Assembly (NCBI GenBank): GCA_032173965.1
Contig: CM063285.1
Coordinates: 21,549,660 to 21,613,659 of the forward strand
Reading direction: 5' to 3'
From: Sitta carolinensis
Lineage: Eukaryota > Chordata > Aves > Passeriformes > Sittidae
Length of the DNA stretch: 64,000 bases
The notes under the pieces are model-generated. The model searched no databases and was not told the DNA's origin. It was given only the letters and a program-made list of their open reading frames with translations. A program made the translations under genes and the position numbers. Below are positions 25,960 through 48,732 of this stretch, in pieces; positions within the stretch are counted from its first letter, which is position 1, and every line of letters begins with the position of its first letter.

Positions 25960-28900
25960 TAGAAGTGTCCTATGCTGCAAAATGAGGTAATAATGCTATA
26001 TTCTTTAATTTTTACATTGAAAGGATTGAGTAATTAGCAGTGACTTGCAATGGGAAATTCTGTAGTTCCCCTTCATGGCTGCTAATATCTTACAAAAAGG
26101 ATACACATACTTTCTGGTATGGCCTCAGTTCTCTCTCTATATTCAAAAAAGAAAAACCTAAAAACCCAACACATAGGATCTTGAAGGGAATTCAGAAAGC
26201 TGTCCTTACGCAATTGCAAAATTTTCAGTTTAGTCTCTCTACTGAAGTCTAAGAGATCATGCATACTACCCTAAAGCTTGTCTACTTTTGCCCAAGGGAT
26301 CAGCTATTTAATACAAACTTTCTGAAGAGAAATGTGCAACAATGTGTCTGTGGAGAAAAGGGCCAAACCAAAGCCCTACCCAGGCTCTTCTGCACATGCG
26401 ACTCACCTTTAATCAAGGGAGGGGCAGAGGGTGAGCTACAGTCCTGCTGTTCAAGGGAAAGCACATGACTAATGTACTGTGATAAGCATGATACATCCAC
26501 CCTAAAAAAAGCTGGACCAAATAAACAGACGCTGGAGAGAGGATGCTTCAACAATATCACAATTGTAAATATCACAAGCGGCAAATTGCAGGGTTTCAGT
26601 TGTTGGTATGTCCTGCATCCCACAATTTCCACACAGCTTATTAAAAATCATCAGTCTTCTCTTAGAAAGGCTGTCTGAGTCACTAAGAACCTCTGCTGAA
26701 GTAGAGCCATCCAGAAGCTTATACACATGGGCAGAGTTTTTCTAGTCATTGCCAAAAGGGAAAAAAAAAACAAAACAGAAAGAAGAGATTTTAAAAACAT
26801 TTTAAAACACTTTATTTTTTTTTTTTCTTTTTAAGTTGAGATTCTGGATGAAGACAAAATATTGTATTTCAATCAGCATTTTGATGAACATTTTGAAACT
26901 TTTCTTTCCTGACAGTTCACTTAATCTAAGTTACTATTTTGTTAAATAATAATAGGATAATTATATATCCTTATTGCTAGTGCAAAATAACAATAAAAAA
27001 AAATAAATTGGGAAAACTCTGACCAATTAAGCCTAGTTAAGTCTGAAAGGTAGAGTTTCCCTGAAAGAGATGTCTTCTGTCTGCTCATAGTATTTTAAAG
27101 GAAAGAATATTTGGCATACATACTTTTGGAAATACCACTCCATATGAATTCAATATAACTGCACAGCAAGCAAAACTCCCACTGTTCACTTTGGTTAAAA
27201 CATATACTATAATAATATTGCAATTTTATGTGTTACAGAGGACAAGGAAACCCTTCTCTTCCCCCTGCACACGTATTGGTTGCAGAGCTTGGCAGACTGA
27301 TTTTTCCTGGAGTAGAACCAGCTGAACACCCCAGGCTATGGTGGCAGTCCCAATTCGGCAGGGGTTTATCACCAGGGGCTCTGGGAAGAAAAGCACAGGC
27401 ACGGGCTGCACCCTCCTGGCCTGTGGAGCTGAGGTGCCCGGAGCTGATCCATCCTCTGTGTGTACGAGCCCCTCCCAAATTTTTATGTAATATGGGACTG
27501 TCTCTGGGATATAGAAAATTCCATTTTGACAAAACTTTTCTTTCAAATGGCTGAAAATTGGTTAAAGGAAAGCCCTGCTCCCACTCCAGAAGTTTTGCTA
27601 CATATTCACATTTTACACTGAACCTGTCTTGCCTTTGTAATAGAATATGTACCAATTATTTATCACTATATTCTTGCACAGAAAGCATCTCAAGCATTAT
27701 GAAAGAAATTATAAAGATGTGTTTAGCACTATATATATAGCTGTCATAGGAGCCAGAACAGAAGTAATCAAGTTTTACATTGAACTCATCTGCATTCTGA
27801 CCTATGGGAATTTCAAGCTGTTATTAAAAAAAATAATAAAAATAATCACTCATATTTAGAATTGTTCTTGTAAATAAACAGTGTTAGGTTCAGTTTTACA
27901 AACAAAATTTCATCCCACTCCTGTTATGAAGTCATCAATATCACAGAAATAAATACAAAATACAAAATACAGCAGGACCTTTTGTCTTTTAATCTGTGCT
28001 AGTTCCTTAGGCGGGTAAAAACATGGAACATGTGGACAGCAAAGCTAAAGTCACATTGGTTCATTTAATATTAAAGGCATTGGTCACAACATCCAGAGAA
28101 CAAAAACCCAAACAAACCAACTAACCAAAACAAGAACAAAAAAACACCAAAGCAAAAGAAAACCAACAAACCAACCCAACAAAAAACCCACAAAAGGGTA
28201 GCTAGAAAAACTACCTGTCACTGGCAATTTCTACAAATAGAAAATGCTCCTGAACTGAACACAGTCTAGCTGCAAACATAGGTAAGAAAAAGGCAGACTT
28301 AGAGAAACGTCAACATTTGTTGTAACAGCATTATAACTATACAACTGCCTTTTTAATTACTATTATTATTTAGCAAGAGCTTTTTTTATATTCCTTGCTG
28401 ACTCACTAACATTGTTGGCTCACTTCTTTACTGAGATAACAAAGAAGGATGTATGCTTTCAGCTGAGCTTTCCCCAATCATTAACCATGGGAGCAGCAAG
28501 GCCTAGGGAGAAAGACAAATTTATCTCTATAATACGATTTTTACATAATTTTTAATAAAGATAGATCCTATGAAGGGAATTAATGTCTTACTTTACATGG
28601 GACTGGTTATTTTTCATTATACTGTATTAAAGTTATACCTTATTGCATTTCTCACAGCTAACATACCTGACTTAAGTTATGCCTTGATAAGATTAAAACA
28701 CAAGGAAACAAAATGAGCAGATTCAACAAACAAGAATTTAGATGATACCCATTATGAACTTAGGATATACTGAGATAACTAGGAAGATATCTAAGTCCAA
28801 AGGCTATGTTTTCTTTGATATACACACTCTATACCTCTTGTCATTTATTCATTTGGCAACTTCTTTCTACTGGTTCTTCTCTGGCTGTTTCTTCCACAGC

Positions 28901-29120
28901 CCTTCTCTTACCTTTTTCATGGTATCTCATTTATTTTTTTCAATTTCAGTTCACTCTTGAACTAATGAGCAGGAACATACCTATGCTGCATAAGTAGCTA
29001 AGATGTTTTAAATCAATTATCTCCTTTATTTCCACAGCACATGACTGATCAGGTTATAATTCACTGAAGAAGCTGCTCACCAGGTCCTCCAGCAGCTTTA
29101 AGTTAGCAAATGATGCTAAT
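25960..29120. other. Intergenic DNA with a GC-rich patch and A/C-rich tract
   Basis: No gene recognised. A GC-rich patch lies at about 27235-27500, where overlapping frames of 108 (+) and 140 (-) codons open but no domain is recognisable. An A/C-rich low-complexity tract follows at 28099-28196. Poly-T/AT runs occur near 26814. Confidence 0.5.
28099..28196 (+). repeat. A/C-rich low-complexity tract
   Basis: Nearly free of T and G over about 100 bases, built from irregular AAAC, AACC and CAAA units. It has no strict period, so it is a degenerate AAAC-type simple sequence. Confidence 0.8.
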
Positions 29121-29127
29121 TTACAAC

Positions 29128-29502
29128 AGCCAGGACCGGTGACCCCAGCTGACCAAGGGGACATTCCCACACCATGTGACATCATGCTCAGTATATAAAG
29201 TGGGGGGGAGGAAATTTGGAGTGATGGTGTTTGTCTGCCCAAGTAACCCTTACATGTGATGGGGCCCTGCTCTCCTGGGGGTGGCTGAACACCTGCCTGC
29301 CCATGGGAAGCAGTGAATTCATTCCTTGTTTTGCTTTGCTTGTGTGTGCAGCCTCTGCTTTCCCTGTTGAACTGTCTTAATCTCAACCCACAAGTTCTCT
29401 ACCTTTTAGCCTTCTGGCTCCCTTCCCAATCCCAGTGTTGGGGGAGTGAGTGAGTGAGTGGCTGCCTGGGGCTTGGCTGCTAGCTGGGGTTAAAATACAA
29501 CA
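29128..29502 (+). mobile_element. 5'-truncated endogenous retrovirus LTR
   Basis: This is homologous to the last two thirds of the LTR at 60381-60979. Shared segments include CAGCCAGGAC, CATCATGCT, TTACATGTGATGG, TGAACACCTGCCTG, CCATGGGAAG, ATTCCTTGTTTTGCTTTGCT, GAACTGTCTTAATCTCAACC and a final GGGGCTTGGCTG...GGGGTTAAAATACAACA. A TATA box (TATATAAAG, near 29192) is better kept here than in the other copy. The left end begins inside the family, so the copy is truncated. A (GTGA)n-like GAGTGAGTGAGTG lies near its 3' end. Confidence 0.8.
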
Positions 29503-30649
29503 GACTGATATTTAACTATTTTATAGGTCAAATATTCATTTATATAAATGAATATACTACACATATGCCCAGTAATACAAAATACATCAGTTTTGCTTAA
29601 ATAAATTGTAGGCTATTATATAAAAAGCCCTCTCATCAACTGTAGCATGATTTCAGGAAACAGGCCCATTCCTTAAATGCACATAAATGTATTTCTATCA
29701 GTTAGGCAGAGCATGAAAGATTCGGCAGCTTTATTAATGTAAGGGAAGTGGAAGATTTCAACTCTATAAGAAAAGCTGTAAATTTTGAATTCACATCTAA
29801 CTTTAAGCAGATATATAAATATCTATTGCAAAAAGAAACATAAATACAGTCAATCAAAGATTTTTCAATGTATAAACAGGTGTAAATTTTCCACTGACTG
29901 GAATAGGTAATCCATAGTTTGTTTAATAAAATGGAGCAATCAATCCATCATATAGACAAAGAAGTTGAGGTACATGTAACTGTCTTTTGACTCCTAGAAA
30001 TCATAGAGATTTATAATAGTTACTAATGAAATAGTGAATGAAATGTGATCCAGCAAAAGATACATTGGATATTACAATGTTCAAATCATGTTCACATTCT
30101 CCTCATTTAAGAGTGATTCTATTTTATGTGTACTATTTTTGTGTATTGATATGGGGTTTCATAAGCATCATTCTTTTGCCTGCTATGGAAATATTCCTGC
30201 TTAGATCACTAAACAAAAAATCAGAAACAGCAATGTCAAAATATTTCATATTTTTTAAATAATAGAATCATCAGAATATTAAAAAATACAGTGTAAAGAT
30301 CACTTTTAATTAACATGTAGCTAATGCAATCCAAGATGGCTGATGCTTTAGTTTGTATAAATGGTGTTCGTGTTTTTCAAACCAAGACTCAACAGGAAAA
30401 AGCCTCACAAATTGATCAAAAAGGTCCTTCAAAAGGATCTTTTTTCATATAAGTTGCAGCTATATCAGTTTGGTTTTTGCTGGCACAGGATAACATTCTA
30501 ATAATTATTGCTTATATCAGTATTGCTTATATCAGTATAGACATGAATTCCAAAGTTCTTGCTGATGCATTTTCTGAACTTTCTTTCTTATACTTGTTAG
30601 TCTTGTTTACAATAATGTTAATATTTCACTAGGGCTTAAAATTCAACAC

Positions 30650-30946
30650 GATTTACAAGGTGCAAACTGACTGCCCCAAAGGCATTGAAGGCACTTCTGT
30701 CCCTTCAGTTTGCTTTTTGCCAGCAACCTGTAGGCATGTACAGGAGAAACACGTGTTGAGTGTGCCGCTTTCAGCACCCTCTGCTCTGATGGGGAATGTA
30801 CCTGCTGAGAGCGAGGCAGCGCCTGGAAAGCATCAGGGAATCACCTTACATTAGAAGCTTCCAGTGATTAACTCGATCCATTCCATAGAACTGGGACGCT
30901 TTTGGAGGAAACCCAATGGAATATATACACAAATCACTGGCAATCA
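30650..30946 (+). other. Candidate 5' noncoding exon of SMIM31
   Basis: A moderately GC-richer block ending in a consensus-quality splice donor, CAATCA followed by GTAAGT (GT at 30947-30948). It lies 756 bases upstream of the acceptor of the first coding exon. Mammalian SMIM31 has noncoding 5' sequence, so an upstream exon must exist, but position, start site and use of this donor are inference only. Confidence 0.25.
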
Positions 30947-30982
30947 GTAAGTTCCAGCTTCTCTTTACTTACAAATTGTTGT

Positions 30983-31048
30983 CTTTTTTTTAATTTTGTT
31001 TGTTTGTTTGTTTGTTTTGGTTTGGTTTTGGTTTTGGTTTTTTTTTTC
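30983..31048 (+). repeat. TTTG / GGTTTT simple repeat
   Basis: A run of T, then about five TTTG units, then GGTTT/GGTTTT units and a poly-T end. It lies between the candidate 5' exon and the coding exon. Confidence 0.8.
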
Positions 31049-31716
31049 CAAAACTCCGTAGAAATTAATTGGACTCCTTGGTTTTAAAATTCCTGAGAGA
31101 GTGCTTTTTAGAGCTAAATCCTATGGGCAACTAAGCACTTTGAACACTTCTACTGACTTCAGAATTCCAGGGCTATTGACTGGAATTTGATTAGCAATTT
31201 GGCGGTAATGTTCGGGCTTTCTCTCATACATATTAAACTTTCCACTACACAGAAAGCAGGGGGTTTATATTCTAGCAGTTTCTCTATTATGAAAAATCTT
31301 TGCTTTCCTACAGATCATTATAGATAATTTTTGTTTTAATAAGAGGGTCCAAGTTTAATTTCAGCGTCCAAGTACGTTTCCGTTATTAAATGCATTGCGC
31401 ACAAAAATATATAAAATAAATATAGCATACAGATATATTTGGACATACACTTAAGTGCAGCTTTGCTTTAATGACTGCTCTAAGTGTCTCCTACAGCAAC
31501 AGCACATTCTGAGTCCTCGGTAAAAAGGGTTTGAGTTTACATTCTTGTATGAGCCAGCAGCATTGTTTCCCTCTTAACCACCAAAGTTACTTAACCAGTT
31601 TGACCAGGATCTAGTATCCTCCTGAGTAAAGACTTAACCACTCCATTGAGAGCAGTCCCTTTCCACAGCCAGTCAGATGAATAAACGTTTACACTTTTTC
31701 CTAGGTGAAGCAGTAG

Positions 31717-43678
<11,962 letters not shown>

Positions 43679-43764
43679 AGGAAAGCTGCACACAGGAAGA
43701 ATACAAGAAAAGGAGCAAAACCCATAAGAAAAAGAAGAGTTCAAATATGACTGAAGTGGTTTAG
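43679..43764 (+). CDS. SMIM31: SMIM31, coding exon 2 (residues 38-65 and stop)
   Basis: Its first two bases join the last base of the preceding exon to make Glu38. It then encodes ESCTQEEYKKRSKT and a polybasic HKKKK segment, ending TEVV and TAG. The joined coding length is 198 bases, giving 65 residues. My recollection of the human protein is 71 residues with the same plan: a membrane helix, an acidic linker, a lysine-rich tail and a short acidic/hydrophobic C-terminus. Topology is probably N-terminus outside or luminal with the basic tail in the cytosol (positive-inside rule, inference). The last four residues could fit a class III PDZ ligand (acidic at -2, Val at the end). Lys-rich content makes the tail diverge quickly between species, so the exon match is supported mainly by frame, splice phase and composition. 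Confidence 0.85.
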
Positions 43765-44185
43765 AATACTACCCGAGCCCACTGTTGGGAACACTTGTGA
43801 AAGAGGTATCCCTGGAAGCTGGTCACCTGAAGACAGTGAGAAAACGGATGTGAGAGAGGAAGGACCTGGCCATCCATCAGATGGAATCCAGACGTGACAA
43901 TTAGAGTTAATGAACCACGACCCATGAAGCTGCTTCAGCACCTTTTTACAGCCCCACTTCATGGCCTTCATAAAAGTACCAGGGCTTATTTTACAGAGCA
44001 CATCTGCTCTAAATTTCCAAAGGAGAAACTTTAAATTCAGAAGTTATTTTTTGTCGCTTCACCACTTTTCAGTCACTTATAAAGAATATTTAACTGCAAT
44101 GTATTTACTTTTCCACCTGTTCAGCCAACAGAATATCAGAATTGGAAGACTTTTTTATAATAAAACAATATTGCTATAATAGCTA
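43765..44185 (+). other. SMIM31 3' untranslated region (probable)
   Basis: Sequence after the TAG runs without a further splice-like signal to an AATAAA at 44159-44164. Cleavage would be expected 10-30 bases later. The exact end is inferred. Confidence 0.6.
44159..44164 (+). promoter_or_regulatory. Polyadenylation signal AATAAA
   Basis: First canonical AATAAA after the SMIM31 stop codon, about 395 bases downstream. No canonical AATAAA occurs earlier in this stretch, although TATAAA variants do (for example near 44078). Confidence 0.55.
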
Positions 44186-44304
44186 TTTATTTTACATTAG
44201 TATTAATAAGCTGCTGAGCTGACTGAAAAGTACGAGGCAAATGTGAGGATTTTTATTTCTCCAGCACCAAGGCTGGAGTATCTATACCCAAGTATCGCGT
44301 TTGA

Positions 44305-44350
44305 TTTCAAATATTTAGAAATTTGAATATTTTCAAATATTTAGAAATTT
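44305..44350 (+). repeat. Tandem 20-bp exact repeat, period 26
   Basis: TTTCAAATATTTAGAAATTT occurs at 44305-44324 and again at 44331-44350, separated by six bases. Confidence 0.9.
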
Positions 44351-45557
44351 ACAAAAATCAGGTTGATTTGCTGCCTCAGTCAGCCTTGGAACTGAAGCCT
44401 TCAGTTTCTTCACAGAGCAGTCATAACTAATGAAGCAATACCTCTTCCTCCCTGAAGTCCAGAAGATCTGCTGGGGCTGGAACTGACCCTTCTTCCTTTA
44501 CAGACAAAGCACTTCTTTGGAAAAGAAGTTTTTGGATCCTATTAATTCCCTTATCTATCAACCAGTGCTGCACCAATACTGCTTCTTCACTCCACAAGCA
44601 AAAAGAAGCAAAGGGAAGGACAAAGTAGCTCATAGACTAATTGTTAGAAAACTCCCTTTTGCATACTAGGAGATGGCTGGAAGAGCTCTGGGCTGGGCTA
44701 CAAGGTATAATATGCAGAGGAAAGTAGGAAGTTTTTTCCTCACCACAGTGACACGAATAAAAATGTCATGACATTAACACTGTTGTATCACAAACCTTCA
44801 GATGGCAATACCTGAGCAGCCTAATTATGATGCACTGCTTTCAGATTGTCAGTGTTCTTCAAGAAAATAAAGAGAATACCTTTTTCTGATACTAACCACT
44901 AATTTAAAGAATGATCAATCTGCATTTTAATCTATGACCAAGTAAATGCAAGAAACTGTCTCTTCTAGCACACACACTATTGTTAAGACAAGTTCAGGTT
45001 TATCTTCGTTATTTTGTTTGGTTGCATTTTGTTTTAATTTTCCTAGAGCTCATTAAATGTTTCTGGTGTTGAACACATGGTCAAACTAGTGGAAAAAATA
45101 GAAAATGAAGTGTAAAAAGTAACAAAATTTTAAAATTATCAAAATAGTGTTTGCTGCAAATACTGTCTGCCTTGTGTAAACACCAAATTATTTTTGCAAA
45201 TATGTATTCAGAGAACATAAACAATATAGTGAATAAACCACCCACAGACCAGGCAAATTATGATTTAAAGGCCCACTCTTAATAATATCCTTCAACCCAA
45301 AACTACTTCAGTAAGTATGGACATAAAACATAACAGAAGAAATTGTTTTTGTCTCCATAAAGTTATCATATAAACATAGTTAATGGGACATCTCTATGTA
45401 AACAAAACTTTCTAAGAGAAAGTTCTCCAACAGGCATTTGTCATGAGCTGATTACAAGCTGTTCTAGGGTGAATGAACCTAACACATACATATTCCAATT
45501 CTTTTTACTTAAGAGCAACAGTAAAGTGTATTTCTTTGTAAACCTAATTTCTTTGGA

Positions 45558-45584
45558 ATTTAATTAATTAATTAATTAATTAAT
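45558..45584 (+). repeat. TTAA/ATTA simple repeat
   Basis: Six to seven tandem ATTA units (read as TTAATTAATTAA). Confidence 0.9.
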
Positions 45585-48512
45585 GTTTTTATGACATTTA
45601 ACCTACAAATTAGTTATTTTGATTAAAAAGAAACCACCGTTTCTCATCCAATGTTCTCATTCAAAACAACTCATGTTTGTAGGGAGATACATCAGGGAAA
45701 AAAACATCATCGTTGACACAAAGATAAGAGGACACTTCACACAGAACCACGATTCTTGGAAGCACAAATGTCCAGTCCTTCTTGGGAATTACAGTCCAAG
45801 TTTTTGCATACATTCTGGACAAAACTAAAGAGAACTTTCTTCTAACTAATTAAAGAAGTACAGGACCAACCACCCAGTACAGTAAATGTATTAGAAAATG
45901 TCATGTGTACTAATTAAATTATAGTATTAAATTTTTTTTTAAATTTCAATCTATGTTTTCAGTGGCCTGTGTTCCTATTTTACATGCTAAGTGAGTCATG
46001 GCTTTAAGAAGATATAAAATCCCATTTTGAAAGGGGACAGTATAATGGGACATGGGTATAATGAAAAGAATCATAAGTGTGAAAAACCTACTGTGCTCTC
46101 CCTATTACTAAATTGCTATGGCAAACAGAAGCTGCTGTTAGATAGAGATGATTTTCAGCTTTATCTTGGAGACTCTCTTAAGACAAAAACTAGGATTAAA
46201 TACTACAAAGACATTTCTCTCCACAGGAGGAGATCCTCTGAACAGATCATCATAAGTTAAGAATCTGATTGCAAACCCATTTAAGATGAACTGTGCAGAA
46301 ACTACTTTGAAATAAGAATGTCCACACAGGAGTTTTATTACTTTAAAAACTTTTCATAGTGAATCAACTTAGCCTTCTTATTTAGGCAAAGATGAGTCTT
46401 TCACAGACACATTGGTAAATCCTACATATGGAGATAAAATCACTTCTTACATTATTGCTCAGTCACAACAAACCTAATTTTAATGATTTGTAGTTATAAA
46501 CATTGGAACATCGAATGTATCATAGAATCCTCACCTAATTACTTGTCTAACATTAAGAAACAGGAAGCAGCTATGCATACACAGTAGAGGCAGATGTTTT
46601 GCTAGGAACATGCAGTAGTACTTTGCCAGATTTAAATTCTGTGCTGTCTTCTGTTACTATGCACAATTCGAAGACGTTGTTCTAAATATGCTTCTTTTTG
46701 TTCTGTAAGAGGACAAAATATGTTGTCTACCACACTGAAGCTGTAAACTTCCCAGCAGGAATTTCTGTTCTTTCTTCCTCCTTCTCCTTCTTTCCTCTCC
46801 TGCCATGTTAAAACCATTACTTCTGTGACGCAAAATTTTCCAGCTGTAGTGGATCCAAGTAGGGATCCCAGCTTAAGGTAAGTTTTTCATATAATGTAAA
46901 TCTGATTTTATGGAAGTCAGAAAATTTTACAGTTGACTCCAGTTAGGGAACAACTTAGACCTACTAGCCCATTCCTTCTTGTGGCACAAGTTAGGGAAGA
47001 TGACCTGTAATTTTGCAAGTGACTTGTCCAACTTAATGGCCACATCCTCAGGGCTGAAGTAAATTAATATTTTATTAGAAATTCCCATAAGATTGGCTTC
47101 CCCACAGGGCAAGCAATCCTTTCCAAGGGACACCATAGAGGTGAAGTAATTATTTTCTTGTTCTGAGATTGAGTGGTTACTGCTCCTTAGCTGTACTCAT
47201 AAAATGTACTATTTCTGCACTGAAAGAAAAATCTAGATCCTTCTGACTATTGTTCTCCTAATTAAGTTTTAGTAGGTTATTAACAGTAAGAAACAGAAAG
47301 GAAGGGGTAACATTAGTTTGGAAAGTTAATTTTAGAAAGCAATGGAAAGTACCTCACCAAAAGTGTGGATCTAAGCCATGAGCTCAGAGGTAATAAAAAT
47401 GAGATAATGAGGTAATAAAAAACACACTAAGAAAGAAATAGAAAAAGTTGTGTGAACAACTATTTTATGTGAAATTGCACAAAGAATTGATCATACCAGA
47501 TTATCATTGCAGTAGTATAGAACTTATAGGACTAAAAATAATGGTCTTGGTTTAATTTAAGATTTAAAGGTAATACCTTATGCACCAGAAAATTCTTAGT
47601 CAGCCATCTCCACTCATTTCCATGACAGACTACTGTTGACTGCCTTCTCTTCCACTGGAAGTGGCTCAGAAACCTGGCCCCCAAGAACTAAAGTACCCAT
47701 GTCATATGAATTGAGATTTGACCAAGTCTTACATTCATCTTCGTATTTTCTGAACAACTGGCAAACAAGGAAAACAAACAGGAAGATCCTGTTTGGAAAC
47801 CCCTTACTTTGAAGGACTGACAAAAGCTACCCCACTACAGAACTTGCAACAACATTTTCCATGACCGGCTGAACCGAGCAGCACCCACTATTCCTAGGGG
47901 ATCCCTTTGATCCTAGGAGTATCATTTACCTGTGTTACGGGTCATTTAATTATTTGTCTTCTCAACCAATATCCTTTGATGTCATAAATTCAGGATGCCA
48001 CCACCCTGGTATACAGCAAAGTAATTAATTCCAGCAATAATGTCTTCAAAGATGACATTGTAATTGAACACAGAAGGAAAAGCCACAAAAGAAGAAAGAA
48101 GATAGACATAAATGGTATATCTAATTCAGCTAAGAACCAAACTTTGTATGTTGGTCTGAGTGAGTTATTTGGAAGATTTAGCTACACACTGTAGCCTTTT
48201 TCTCTATTTTATACTTTATATGTAAATCTTGTATTTATTAAAAGGTAATTGACAAATGTAACTTCATGGGACTATATGGTTACATATTCTAAATAAAGGT
48301 CATATAAAAGTGTTAAAAATATCATCCACCTATTTTTTAAATTAAAGAATTCAAGATGTATTCTCATTCCTTTCCTAGTAACACACAAAGTACAGTGATA
48401 TTGAAGCTATGCAATATATGTACACATGTGGGCCATTAGCTCAAACTTTACAACCTGTACAGTTTTTTGAGGTTGTTCAAGACAGACCAATCACAGAATG
48501 AGTATAATGTAA

Positions 48513-48631
48513 AAATAAATAAATAGATAGATAATAGATAGATAGATAGATATATAGATAGATAGATAATAGATAGATAGAGGATAGAAGATAGATAGAT
48601 AGATAGATAGAAGATAGATAGATAGATAGAT

Positions 48632-48664
<33 letters not shown>

Positions 48665-48665
48665 G

Positions 48666-48714
<49 letters not shown>

Positions 48715-48732
48715 CGATCGATCGATCGATCT
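48513..48732 (+). repeat. Compound (GATA)n-(GATC)n microsatellite
   Basis: About 220 bases. It opens with AAAT units, changes to GATA/TAGA units with a few interruptions (ATAATAGATA, TATATAGA, GAGGATAGAAG, GAGTAGA), and ends with five GATC units. The longest pure GATA run lies just left of the GATC block. Length is likely to vary between individuals. Confidence 0.95.

Larger units (their letters stand above)
29503..31704. other. 5' flank of SMIM31
   Basis: AT-rich sequence between the truncated LTR and the first coding exon. It contains a 24-bp perfect palindrome (29532-29555), a 15-bp tandem duplication (30506-30535), a slightly GC-richer block at 30650-30946 and a TTTG/GGTTTT simple repeat (30983-31048). 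The promoter and 5' noncoding exon of SMIM31 are expected upstream of 31705, and the 30650-30946 block is the best candidate I can see. Confidence 0.5.
44190..48512. other. Intergenic DNA downstream of SMIM31
   Basis: AT-rich with no recognised gene. It contains a 20-bp direct repeat with a 26-base period (44305-44350) and a TTAA/ATTA simple run (45558-45584). I looked here for the apelin-receptor ligand gene APELA, which I recall as the next gene downstream in mammals, and did not find its conserved C-terminal peptide. Confidence 0.55.

Noticed and set aside
27233..27655. 140-codon minus-strand open frame overlapping a 108-codon plus frame
   Set aside because: It comes from a short GC-rich patch; no recognisable protein, splice context or codon pattern.
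48513..48732. CRISPR-like array
   Set aside because: It is a plain tetranucleotide microsatellite with no spacers.
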